From Blastomyces gilchristii SLH14081 (taxonomy: Eukaryota; Ascomycota; Eurotiomycetes; Onygenales; Ajellomycetaceae): 64,000 bases of DNA. The translations under genes were made by a program, and so were the position numbers. Each line of letters starts with the position of its first letter. Position 1 is the first letter of the stretch. This document shows positions 1-10,847 of this stretch, piece after piece. The stretch spans positions 117,740 to 181,739 of the forward strand of contig NW_003101669.1 of NCBI RefSeq assembly GCF_000003855.2. The letters run 5' to 3'. The notes below the pieces were generated by a model that saw only the letters and a list, made by a program, of their open reading frames with translations, was not told where the DNA came from and searched no databases.

Positions 1-3000
1 TTAGAGAAGACAAGCTCATCTATATAATGACTTTGTAAGTGTCTGAGAACCTCATGATCATGAAAACTGAGCTTCAGATATCAGAGAAATACTGAGATCT
101 CACAGAGGTGTTCAGTCCAGCTAAGGCAGCTGAGCTTTCTTCTCACTGTGAGAAGAATCTGATAATAGATTTGATAGAAGGATAGAAACCCTTCTGAGAA
201 TCAATCTATAAGCTCTTCCATCATGAGACAGAGATCTTGCAGACCTATGTGAAGAAGAATCTGAAGAATGACTTCATCTGATCTTCACAGGCCTCTGCAG
301 AAATCTCTGTGATGTTCATGAAGAAGAAGAATGAAGATCTCAGATTATATGTAGACTATCATGACCTGAACTTCAAGATAATAAAGAGTCACTATTCCCT
401 GTCTCTGATTAAGAATGTGATCAACTGTCTCACAGAAGCTGTTATATTCACACAACTGAATGTGATCAATGCATATGCATGGCTGTAAATACAGTCTGAG
501 AATGAATGAAAGACTGTCTTTAGAACTGCACTGAGATTGTTTGAATATCTAGTGATGCCTTTTAATCTGACTAATGTCCCTGTGACATTTCAGTCTTTCA
601 TCAATAAAACACTTTGTGCATATCTGAATGTCTTCATGATAATATATCTGAATGATGTGATGATGTACTTCATAAAGAAGGAAGAACACACTGAGCATGT
701 GTGAAGTGTGTTGAAGGCCTTAGATGAGACAGGACTGTATATTAAGCTCATGAAGTACAACTTCAGTACTTACTGAATTAATTTCCTAGAATATGTAATC
801 ACTGTGAATGATATTCAGATGAAATCTTCACAGATTGAGACTATTCTATTATGATCAGAGTTAACTAGTATTCATGAGATTCAGATCTTTCTAGGCTTTG
901 TGAATTTCTATAGATGATTTATCTTTGTGTTTGTGAGAATCTTCTTAGCCCTTACAGATATGCTGAAGAGTGAAAATAAGAAGAAGTCATTCTATGAACA
1001 GAGAATGAAAAGATTGTTGAGAAGAGAGAACTGTGAGAACTTTCTTATCTCAAAAGCTTGCAGAGTCTTTGCAAGATTGAAACAGATATTCACAGACACA
1101 GTGATGCTGTTTTACTTTGATCTCTTGCTCTTAATCAGATTGAAGACAGATGTCTCCTTCTTTGCAATTTCAGAAATAGTCTCATAACTACAGTTAAATG
1201 AGAACTGAGTTTCAGTGATCTTTTTCTCACAGAAGATGCAATCTGCAGAGATCAACTATGACATTTATAATCAGAAGCTTCTCATGATAGTGAAATTCTT
1301 TTATCACTGATATCACTACTTCAAGAATCTCACAACAGTGATTACTGTTAGAACTGATTATAACAGCTTATAATAGTTTACTTCAATCAAGGAACTCTTG
1401 CAGCAGCAGGTTCACTGAGCTCAGAGACTGAGTGAGTTCTGATTCAAGATAGAATATATTAAGAGAACTAAGAACTCAGTGAACAGATTCTCTTACAGGC
1501 CAGACTATGTTAAGAAGACCAGAGTGACAGACACAGAGAGACTAGAGAAGACAGAAAAGCTTCACAGAATGCTCAGACTGAGTGTTGCAAAGAGATTGAC
1601 TGAAGAGTCTCTTAATCTCTCATGAGAGAAGAGGGAAGAGAGAGAGAAGAAGCCTGTACAACTACTCTCTACAACACTGAGAGTCAACACTCTGAGAATC
1701 TCTGTGAGAATTCTTGAAGAGAGTATCTATAATCTGAAGAGTTTGCAGACTTTGAGAAGTGCTGTGAAAGACCTGATGTAAGAAAAAACAGAGTATAAGT
1801 CTTTGTAAGATCTTCTATTCAGATTGTCTGAACTGCAACTGAAGAATGAATATACTCAGTATATTTAGAAACTGCTCATAGCAGGGACCAACCCTGCAGA
1901 AACAAAGAATTGAAGAGACTTAAATAATCTCTTGTGAAGAGAGAGCTGGATTTATGTGTCTGTGAATGAGTTTCTACATATAGAACTCATTAAAAGGCAT
2001 CATGACTCTTCTCTAGCAGATCATTTTACAGATACTAGAACTCATGAGCTGCTTGTAAGAAAATACTTCTAGCTGAAGATATGAGAACTTATGAAGAAGA
2101 TAGTGAATTCTTATACTGTTTATCAGGATTTGTGAGTAGTGTGATTCAGGTCATATGAAGAACTTACTTCTCTACTCATCTCACAGAAACCTTGAAAACA
2201 GCTAGAAATGAATGTTCTTATGAGCCTCTCTGAAAGCAAGGACATATATGATGCCTGCTTTGACAGTGTGCTGATGATAGTGAATTACTTCATCAAGATG
2301 ACACACTTTATACTCATCTACAAGAACTTGAAGTCAAAGAATTTGACTCATATCTTTGTCTGTGATGTGGTTCAGTTGTATGAGTTGTCTGTGAACATTG
2401 TCTCAGACAGAGAATCAATCTTCACAGAAGAGTTCTGATCTGACCTGATAACTATACTGAAGATCTCATGAGATCTAAGCATGACTTTTCATCAACAGAC
2501 AGATGGTCAGATAGAATACCTGATGAGTATATTGAAACAGTATCTGCAGTGCTTTGTCAATTACAATCAGAATGACTGAGTATATTGATTATCACTCACA
2601 GAGTTCATATACAACAACTCAAAGCATGTCAGCACAGGTAAAACTCTCTTTGAGATGCTCACTGAGACTCATTCATGAATAATCTTGATGAACTCATGAG
2701 AGTACACTATAGAGTGTGATGATGTCTGTGAACAGACTGAGAGAATTCAGAAGATCTGGGAGAAAGCCTGTGAATTCTTGAGAAAGACTCAAGAGTATCA
2801 GAAGAGATACTATGACTTCAAGCACATTGTGAAGAGTTTCAAGAAAGATGATAGAGTCTGACTGAGTCTAGAAAACATCATCACACAGAGATCTAGTAAG
2901 AAGCTGAATCTCTTGCAGACAGAGTCTTGTAAGATTGTAAAGAAAGTTAGCTTACAGTTCTACAGATTGAAACTGTCATCTGAGTTGCAGATGTACAATG

Positions 3001-3290
3001 TTTTTCATATCTCTTTACTCTATGAATATAAGAAATTCTTAGAAGAGAATTCTGTGACTCATCACTCTGTCTGCAAAACACTAGAGAGTGAAAGAGAATA
3101 TCAGATTAAAAAGATTGTTGACTCAGAGAAGCAAGATCACAAGCTCTGATTCAAGATTCAGTGACAAGAGTATTCTGACAAGATGAATGAGTTTACTTGA
3201 GAATCATCTGAGCAGATAAGACATCTGCAGAAGCTGAGACATAACTTTTATACTGTGAATCCTGACAAGTCAGAATGACACAGTCTTCAC
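1..3290 (+). pseudogene. pol: Decayed gypsy-1 pol: RT, RNase H, integrase, chromodomain
   Basis: The decayed polyprotein reads largely in one frame, with many TGA stops where Trp or Arg is expected. RT occupies about 250-900: the primer-grip region reads FEYLVMPFNLTN and the catalytic YLDD box has become YLND near 640-670. RNase H spans about 1080-1530 with YNQKLLMIV (family form close to YDKELLAIV). The integrase zinc-finger region lies near 1990-2120. The catalytic core spans about 2240-2510, with VSDRESIFTEEF and HQQTDGQIEYL still readable. A chromodomain-like segment lies near 3060-3270. No function is expected. Family assignment rests on these motifs and their order, which is diagnostic for Ty3/gypsy. 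Confidence 0.93.
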
Positions 3291-3494
3291 TAAGAATCTG
3301 ATTGTGATAAAGACATTAACACTGTCATTTGTAAACTCTAGTCTACAAGATAATAGGTTTCTACTGGGATGAACAGTCTGCAGTGTACACAAGAAAAGAA
3401 GAAAACATGTTCTCATTAAAGTTAAAAAACAAGAAAACAAACAGAGCTGTGAATACAATTTAGAGATTAACAAAGAAAAAACAAAGAAAACTCA

Positions 3495-4990
3495 CACTCA
3501 TATTATCAATATCTGTGACATTCAACTCTCTCACAACTATCAATTTCTCTCTTCAAAGAAGCAGAGAGTATTATGTCTGTGATACAGACAATTATTGTAT
3601 TTGATGTGAAGACTGTCAGAAATGCACAGACTTCAGAGAAGCTGAATATCAGAGCACATGCAGTTGCAGCAGGACCTTGAAGACTGGTCATCTGTGCATG
3701 TGATCAGATATCTCTTACAAAGCTGTGTCTGCTCTCTCAGTTATGCTGAAGTATTCAGCCTGAAAACAATGAAGATGTGAAGAGAAAGCTCATCTGTTCA
3801 GGTCAACTCCTGTTGTGAATTCATGACATTCACATTGCCTTGACTACTCAGATTTTATGAGTACTCAGAGACTCATCTCTCATTGACAATGAAATTGTGG
3901 AAATACACCGCAGTGTGAGAACCATTGATAGAGAACCTAGGCATATTTGCATATGCCTGGTCAGAGATTGTGTGAGTAGAGAGAGGGTGGTTATAGGCCT
4001 GCAGGGCTGCAGAAGACACTGGTAATATCAGAAGCTTTGCAAGAACTGTCAGCTAGAGTCTGTAAGGAATTACTTGTGAGAAGACTTATAGCAAAGAGAG
4101 GGACTGCACTGCTTAGAGTCAGAGACTGGCCTGAGGAAGGGATGAGGTGGGCTGCTGGCCTGAAGATTGAGTGTGATGACAGAGCTGAGAGGAGTGAAGG
4201 TGCAGTTGTGAGTGATGGCGCCCCTGCTTCATCAGCTGATAAAAAGTGACTGAAGAAGATGTGAAAATGCTCATAAGAAGCTCAGTGACAGCCAGACATT
4301 GTTTATGAAGATGTTGAAATTGAAAAAATTTTTATTCTTGAGAAGTTCTTGAATCAATATATGAATATTGTCAGAAACACTCTCTCTCTGTCATCTGAAT
4401 GAAAACACTTCACAGATGAATGAGAATACTAACAGTTTGTGAGAATGAGAGCTGTTACAGAAAAAGAGAAAAGAAGATGAAATTTCACAGACAGATCTGA
4501 GATATTTATACTACTTTAGAGAGGTTTGCTTACACTGTGAGTGATCTCACAGAACAGTCAGATCACTCTAGTAAACAAGAGTGATTATGAATTGCAGGCC
4601 TGAATCTTTCTATGTAACTATAAAGAGTGATTGCAGACTACAGACATCTTGATTCTATAATTCTACAGAGTTGATGAAAGAATGGAAAATTCCTCACAAT
4701 TCTACAGTGTCAAAGAGCAATGATTTGCAAGAATGAATGAAAGATCAACTTGCAAATGTTTCTCTTTGATGAGGGTGATCTCACAGAGAGTGATTCACCT
4801 GTAAGATGAATCTGTGTAATGATCACACAAAAATCTTGTGAAAATGATTGAGAGTCAATCAGAACCCTTCTGTATGAAAGATGCGAGATGAATCTGCATG
4901 ATAGTCAGAGAAGAATCTGTAGATCACAAAGAATCTTGTGAAACAAGAAACTGAGTAACAGACTCTTTTCTCTTTATGATAACAAGGGAT
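3495..4990 (+). pseudogene. Extra reading frame downstream of gypsy-1 pol (unknown function)
   Basis: Between the chromodomain and the 3' LTR, one sense frame stays readable for about 1.5 kb, interrupted mainly by TGA and occasional TAA/TAG codons explicable as C-to-T or G-to-A changes. The N-terminal third is Cys-rich (YYVCDTDNYCI, then CEDCQKC). A better preserved patch at 4037-4249 reads DWPEEGMRWAAGLKIECDD and is charged and helical. The downstream part includes VYEDVEIEKIFILEKFLNQY. The same frame can be followed in copy 2 (19480-20764). Position resembles an env or third ORF, but there is no signal peptide or membrane segment to support env. The codon-aligned antisense frame has a similar number of stops, so strand is inferred from protein-like composition. 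I do not recognise a family. Confidence 0.5.
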
Positions 4991-5114
4991 TTTTCCTCAC
5001 TGAGGTTTTTTACAGATGTGAAGGATTTTTAGTGAGTATCACTGCAGTGCTGAGCTGACTATGAAGTCACTCAGTGAAAGGCTTCACGGATGAAGCCTTA
5101 GAGAGGGGGGAGTA

Positions 5115-5371
5115 TATAAGAAATCCCACTTCTCACAGATTCTTTACCTCTATTTCTATCTCTCACATAATCAATAGGGCTAGCGGCCCTTGGCTACACA
5201 CAACTATATAGACTGGAGTTCATGAATACTATTCACAACTCAGCTTGAATGCTATTATACACTTGATCTCTACATTTATCTTTCTACTGTGAACACTTCT
5301 AGTAGTTAACAGTATATATCATGCCAAGCTGCAAACACCTGAATAATCGCCTGCGAGTACTTATTCTTACA
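5115..5371 (+). repeat. 3' LTR of gypsy-1 copy 1
   Basis: The 257-bp LTR is defined by comparison with the copies at 12208-12465 and 60036-60293. The LTR ends form an inverted repeat, TGTAAGAA and TTCTTACA; here the first G has become A (TATAAGAA). A purine-rich tract with a run of Gs (5101-5112) lies just upstream, as expected for the plus-strand primer. The LTR keeps several CpGs (near 5180, 5347 and 5353), so it is less eroded than the pol region. Confidence 0.88.
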
Positions 5372-5496
5372 GTTTCACTGAGACAGTATGAGACTACTAT
5401 CTAATGTTAAAACTGTGTAATGAAATCAGTTGAATTGATAATAAGACTATTAAAAAATCTGATTCTAGTCTCAGACACAGTCACACAGTCAGTCTA
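5372..5496 (+). mobile_element. Right-end fragment of the 506-bp hAT MITE
   Basis: These 125 bp match the right end of the MITE family and finish with the terminal CAGTCTA. The fragment begins exactly at the gypsy-1 LTR border. The simplest reading is that gypsy-1 copy 1 inserted into this MITE and its left half lies outside the window. Changes relative to less eroded copies are C-to-T or G-to-A. Confidence 0.8.
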
Positions 5497-5775
5497 GTTA
5501 TAATATTATATAAGTAAGAAATGATTTCATAGTCTTATTTAATGCTATTTTCAATAATGAGATCAGAATAAAAATGTGACTAAGAATTCAAATATATTCT
5601 TTATCTGAGACTAGATTTTTATTTGAAAAGTAAATCTGAGACCTTTAATATTTGAAATAATGTGATTTAAAATTAATGTGATGAATACAAACTATAATCA
5701 GAAGTAATACTTTTAGATAACATGATAACTGTAAAGTTTAATTCTAATCTCAGACACGGTCACACGGTCAGTCTA
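5497..5775 (+). mobile_element. hAT-B element, right part (shares the MITE right terminus)
   Basis: About 280 bp are closely similar to 27430-27705 and end in the same roughly 25-bp right terminus as the 506-bp MITE (CACGGTCACACGGTCAGTCTA is shared as a block). The interior is unrelated to the MITE. It is therefore a second non-autonomous hAT family or the right part of a longer element. The left end is not resolved: the flank after the right end is GTTACATA and no matching left copy is visible. Confidence 0.6.
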
Positions 5776-5783
5776 GTTACATA

Positions 5784-5874
5784 TTCAGATATCTCAGTGA
5801 ATAATTATTTCTAATAAGAAGATAATAAATGTGAATAATCATTTTTAATAAGAAGACAATGAATGTTTTTCAAG
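5784..5874 (-). repeat. gypsy-2 leader fragment
   Basis: This stretch matches the leader sequences found next to the gypsy-2 LTRs at 10300-10377 and 53110-53202. Leader on both sides suggests the LTR at 5875-7228 was shared by two gypsy-2 units in tandem, for example after LTR recombination; the left unit is now cut off by the hAT-B element. Confidence 0.6.
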
Positions 5875-6179
5875 TGTAAGAGGCTTACACTGAATAGATC
5901 AGTATAATATATAGATCTTATATAATAAAGTGAAAAATGTTAAAGAAGAAAAAGAAAGAGAAAAGAATCAGTAATTGAAGTGAATATTTATACATGTATA
6001 TGATGGTGTACACGGTGAAGCTTTGAGATGGGAGAATTTATACATGTTTGTAACAGCTGAGAATTGATGATTGAGAATGGCTGAGAATCAGAGCTTCTTT
6101 GTGACGGCTGAGAATCAGTGATTGAGATGGTTGAGAATCGGGCGAAATCTATGAAGTGTAATGAAATAGTCTATATAAT

Positions 6180-7198
6180 TAGACTGGCCGCTGAGATTAT
6201 AAATTTCACATTTGATTTCATTTGATCTAGTCTCATACATTTCTTGATGTGAATCCTGCTGAGACTAGTCATTAAAAAAACATGCAAAGTGACTATATAT
6301 CAGATTCTAACATGAAATCATGACTTGAAAAAAATGAGAAAGTGATCTCATTTAGTCTCATTTAATCTCATTCTTGATATAAAGTTACTATTTTTAGATA
6401 TTTTAAGGTTTTTTTAAATTATTTTTAATTTTTTAAAAAGTAATGCTTTTTAATAATACTTAAATGAGATTTAAAGTGATTTAAAGTAATAAAAATAATT
6501 TAAATTAAGAAGTGAAAATCATGATCTTATTTGAAAAATGTGATAAGAGTAGACAGTAAGTTTCACTGAGACAGTATGAAACTACTATCTAATGTTAAAA
6601 CTGTGTAATGAGATTAGTCACATTGATAATAAGACTATCAAAAAATGTGATTCTGGTCTCAGACACAGTTAGACTGACCGTGTGACTGTGTCTGAGATCA
6701 GGACCAGATTTTTTGATAGTCTCATTATCAATTTGACTGATCTCATTACATGGTTTTAATATTAGATAGTAGTCTCATACTGTTTCAGTGAGACTTACTG
6801 TCTACTCTTGTCACATTTTCCAAATGAGATCATGATTTCCACTTCTCAATTTAAATTATTTTTATTGCTTTAAATGACTTTAAATCTCATTTGAGTGTTA
6901 TCAAAAAGCATTACTTTTTAAAAAATTAAAAATAGTCTAAAAAAAACCTTAAAATGTCTAAAAATAGTAACTTTATGTCAAGAATGAAACTAAATGGAAT
7001 TAAATGAGATCACTTTCTCATTTTTTTCAAGTCATGGTTCTATTTTAAGATCTGATATATAGTCACTTTACATGTTTTTTTGATAGCCAGTCCCAGCGGG
7101 ATTCACGCCAAGAAATGTATGGGACCAGACCAAATGGGATCAAATGTGAAATTCATAGTCCCGGCGGCCAGTCTAGACACGGTCACACGGTCAGTCTA
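6180..7198 (+). mobile_element. hAT MITE M1, carrying nested MITE M2
   Basis: It begins TAGACTGGCCG and ends CGGTCAGTCTA, flanked by the 8-bp duplication TATATAAT (6172-6179 and 7199-7206). Eight-base duplications and TAG-type ends fit the hAT superfamily. A second MITE in opposite orientation interrupts it near the right end (6670-7175). Without M2 and its target duplication, M1 is about 505 bp, matching the other copies. There is no coding capacity. Confidence 0.9.
6670..7175 (-). mobile_element. hAT MITE M2, nested in M1
   Basis: This is a complete 506-bp copy in inverse orientation, flanked by GACACAGT (6662-6669) and GACACGGT (7176-7183). The flanks differ by one G/A transition, consistent with mutation after insertion. 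The target lies inside the right terminus of M1, so M2 is younger than M1. Confidence 0.9.
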
Positions 7199-7228
7199 TA
7201 TATAATTGATCGGGCGCAGCCCGTCACA

Positions 7229-10200
7229 TAGCTTTTTCTATGATATAGTCAGAGAAATCAGCTTCAACAACTGTTTCATTATTAGAATTAAATATTATTA
7301 GTAGAGAAGTGTTGATAAATATGTTCTTTATCTGTATAAATACAGCTTCAGTATTCACTGATCACTGAAATACTGAGTTCTTCTTAATAAGTTCTGTAAG
7401 TAATCTTATAATATCTGAGAAGTTTTATATAAATCACTGATAGAAGTTAGCAAATCTGATGAAGCTTTGTATATCTTTCACAGTATGCAGAGCTTCTCAT
7501 TCAAGAATAGCAGAGACTTTCTCAGAATTCATTTAAATTCTCTTATCAGCTTCTATGATAAAACTCAGATATTTAATACTCTTGACTTTAAAATCACATT
7601 TATTAATATCTATTAATAGTTCTGCTTCTCATAATTATTGTAATACTTTTCACATATGTTCTTGATATTCTTTTCTGAACTCATCATTGAAGATGAGAAT
7701 GTTATCAAGATATACAGATATGAATTTATCAAGGAAATTTCAGAGTGCTCAGTTGATATACTTTTAAAATATACTAGAGATATTAATCAGTTCAAAGAGA
7801 ATAACTACTTATTTAAAGAAATTATAATATGTTTAGAATGCTGTAAGTTATTTATCTTCTTCAGTGATATGAATCTTATGAAATACAGTAATAACATCTA
7901 GTTTTATAAATTATTAAGCTTATTCAATGCAAGTTAGAATTTCATTAATTAGAGATAAAGAATAGCAGTCTCTTAGTTAATCTATTCAATTCTTGATACT
8001 TCACATAGAATCAGAGTTTTTTATCTGATTTCTTTGCAAAGAGAATAGAAGCTGCAGTGAAGAAATTACTAATATATATAAATTCTTTATTTAACAGATT
8101 ATTAAGTGTCTTTTAAAGAAGAAGAAGTTCATCTCAGAACATATTATAAAGAGAGTCTTATAATAATTCAGAGTTCTTACTATTCTTCTTTTTCAACTTA
8201 ATACTGTGATTTACTTCTGAATCTTGTAAGAGAGATAGATTTGTAATATTATTATCTTATCAGAAGATATCTAGATATTCATAATATTATTAAGAGAGTT
8301 TTGTATAAGAATCTGTTATTATAATACAGAATAACTTTTCTAGAGTCTTTTTAATATTGATTAGACTGATAGAGTAAATTATCATATAATTCTACTATCA
8401 GTAATCTTATCAGTGATTCTGTCAGTGACTTCTTTTTCAGAGCATTTTATACACATTGACAGAGATCTGTGTTAGATTCATGATTTTGTAAATATTATCT
8501 TCATGAATTCTATTATTATTAGAGAATATCAAGCTTCTATTTCAAGTATTTAAGAAGATGTCTTGTTCAGATAGTCAGATAAGTTCTAATATAAGATTAT
8601 AATCAAGATTATTAACTTCATATATATATGCATCTTCATATTGATGTTCTCTGACATCTATAGTTAACTTCATCATGTAACAGGTACAAATATCTTTTAA
8701 GTTATCAAATTCTGTAAGAACTCAAAGTCTTGATAAGAAGATATACTAAAGATTATAACATCTTACAACTGAAGATTTAATCATTGCATAGTAATGTAGA
8801 CTGCTATCTATCATAATCTTCATATTATACATGTTATTCATCACAGTAGATATAAGAATTATATTCATTACTATCTTTTCTTCAAATTATTATTATCTGA
8901 TCTTTTCAAGCTTCTGTTTGTAAATTTGAACAGAAGCGAATCTTTTCCCTATTTTATCAGAGCATTCTTATAGTTATCTTCTAAATCTTTCTTCAATTCA
9001 ATGTAGTTGATGTGAACAGATACTAATTCATTCTTTAAGTGAGAAGACACTGATCTTTCTCTTAAGTAAGAAGATGCTGATCTTTCTCTTGAGTGAGAAG
9101 ACATCTAGATTAATTAACAGTTAAAAGTAATATGTTCTGATCAGTTACAATTAATACACATCTTATGTTAATATTAATCAGTGACCTCTTCAGAAGTAAT
9201 CCCAGAAACTCAGAAGCTGATTCAGATAATAGAAACTCTTGCTTATATATAGATATTTAAGTCTACTCAGTTTATAACATCTGCATCATTGTTATTATTC
9301 TTTAATGCAGATGTCAGTGTATAAGTGACTGAGATGTAATGTTTTCTATCACTGTTCTGTATACTTCTAAGCTTGATAAGATAATTGTTTAATATCTGAA
9401 GTTGTGTGCAGAAATCTTCATAAGTTGAGTCTTTGTTTACACTTATAAGAGTCTGTAAGAGTTCAAAAGTTAATATCTTCTTAAGCATGCTAATCTTTAT
9501 CTGATTCTCTCAAGATTAATTATCTACTTCTAGAATCTTGATATTGAAGTTAGAGATAAATGTTGTAAGAGAAGTATTTCTCTGTTAAATACTCTGTAAT
9601 TAATTTTAACACTTTCTGTTGTATAACAGTGTCTTAGGAACAGAATATCAAGATATTTAATAATATTTATCAGATGTTTTATAATACTGATTCCTATACT
9701 TTTTATTTCATAAATGAAACTTCTGTTTTATACAATTCTTTAATCATTCATTAATATATTAATCTTGATTAATTAGTGAACTGATGATATCTTTATCTAC
9801 ACTCAGTTTCAAAAGCATTTTCAATCTTTATGATGAGTAGAGAGTGAGATCAGAAGTATTAAAATACATAGAAGTATCTAAGTATTCTTTTAATACTTAC
9901 ATTATATTAAATTCTGTTAATATTGAAATTGCATGAGTTTCTTACTAAGTTAATTATTGAATTCTCTCATATTAAAGTTATTAAGTTATATACATGTCAG
10001 CTATTTATTATTGTTGTAATTTCAACATTACTCAGAGTCACTGTGATATTATATTTATACTTGTATTCAAGAGTTCTCTTATATTATTATTAGACATGTT
10101 ATTCATTGAATATCTAATAACTGTGAAATCTGAAGAAGTGTAATTGTATAAATATCTCATATATTTAGAGTGTCAGAACTCTTATATCTTTTACTAATAT

Positions 10201-10377
10201 TCTCTTTATAAAATCTTATTACAGAGTCAGAGTCACTGATAAGTAAGCTTCTATTTAAAGACTTAATATCTGCTTAACTATTTAGTCATTTTTCTATTTC
10301 TTACATGTTATTATGCATTTGAATATCTTCTCAATGAATAATTATTTCTAATGAGAAGATGATAAACATTTTTCAAG
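7229..10377 (-). pseudogene. gag-pol: Decayed gypsy-2 copy A interior: gag, protease, RT
   Basis: Read on the minus strand, a gag-like region comes first (about 10250-8950). It includes a frame at 9488-9267 followed by a CCHC knuckle whose ligands are still visible (CINCN..EHITFNC, near 9160-9110). A protease region and RT follow. RT motifs lie near 7690-7640 (YLDNILIF, from the YLDD box) and 7620-7440 (INKCDFKV, then ANFYQ). RNase H is cut short: its first part runs directly into the LTR at 7228, and C-terminal RNase H and integrase are missing. Copy C (56008-60035) retains these parts, so this copy is an internal-deletion derivative. The open stretch at 7656-7901 on the plus strand is an antisense shadow of RT. 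Confidence 0.85.
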
Positions 10378-10669
10378 TGTAAGAGACCTATGCTGAATAG
10401 ATTGATATGATATTTATAGATCTTATATAACAAAGTGAAAAACATTAAAGAAGGAAAAGAAAGAGAAAGTGTAAGAATCAGCAATTAAAGAGAATATTTA
10501 TACATGTATGTAGTGATATACACGGTGGAGCTTCGGGGCGGGAGAATTTATACGCGTTCATGGCGGCCGAGGATCGGCGATTGAGAATGGCCGAGAATCG
10601 GAGCTTTCAGCGGAATCTATGAAGTGTAATGAAATAGTCTATATGATTGATCGGGCGCAGCCCGCCACA
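10378..10669 (-). repeat. 5' LTR of gypsy-2 copy A
   Basis: The 292-bp LTR has ends TGTAAGAG and CCGCCACA on the plus strand. The half near 10520-10669 is much less eroded than the element interior and keeps many CpGs, such as CGGGCGCAGCCCG. The leader and gag lie to its left, which fixes the minus orientation. Confidence 0.85.
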
Positions 10670-10700
10670 TTATATTCCTAAAGATATCTTATGTTAACTG

Positions 10701-10847
10701 TGATGAAGGTGATATAATAGAGTAGTTGATTGTGTTATCGACATCTATCTATTGTGCGGTCTTTTATGTGTGTAGGCGTTTGCCAAGCGATCGGCGTACA
10801 CCTCGCTTAGGCGGAAGCAGTCGGCCCGTAGAGAGGGGAATCTGACA
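10701..10847 (-). repeat. 3' LTR of the copia element
   Basis: The 147-bp LTR begins TGATGAAGG and ends AATCTGACA on the plus strand. It is closely similar to 30208-30354 but keeps more CpGs. The adjoining interior, read on the element strand, is purine-rich (CAAGAGGGA) and fits a polypurine tract, which supports this being the 3' LTR. Confidence 0.82.

Larger units (their letters stand above)
1..5371 (+). mobile_element. Ty3/gypsy retrotransposon gypsy-1 copy 1, 3' part
   Basis: This is the 3' part of a Ty3/gypsy chromovirus, cut by the window start inside reverse transcriptase. It contains RT, RNase H, integrase, a chromodomain-like tail, an extra frame and the 3' LTR. Two more copies in the window (12208-20764 and 60036-64000) align along its length, which proves it is a repeat. 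I found no CpG in about the first 3.9 kb, although CpA and TpG remain common. Copy 2 shows the same positions further changed from CA/TG to TA, so copy 1 is the less decayed copy. The element seems to have inserted into a hAT MITE, because MITE sequence resumes right after the LTR at 5372. Confidence 0.93.
5875..7228 (-). repeat. gypsy-2 LTR interrupted by hAT MITEs
   Basis: The LTR starts TGTAAGAGG and ends GCCCGTCACA on the plus strand, so on the element strand it runs from TGTG to CTTACA. Removing the MITE insertion (6180-7198) and one copy of its TATATAAT duplication leaves about 0.33 kb, similar to the LTR at 10378-10669 (292 bp) and the solo LTR at 29371-29680 (310 bp). It forms the 3' LTR of the gypsy-2 copy at 7229-10377. 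Confidence 0.82.

Noticed and set aside
3506..3691. Minus-strand 61-residue frame with hydrophobic segment (possible secreted peptide)
   Set aside because: Overlaps the longer sense frame found in all gypsy-1 copies; no independent support.
7656..7901. Plus-strand frame repeated at 50543 and 59633, looking like a conserved 80-90-residue protein
   Set aside because: It is the antisense of gypsy-2 reverse transcriptase; the three copies resemble each other only because the RT copies align.
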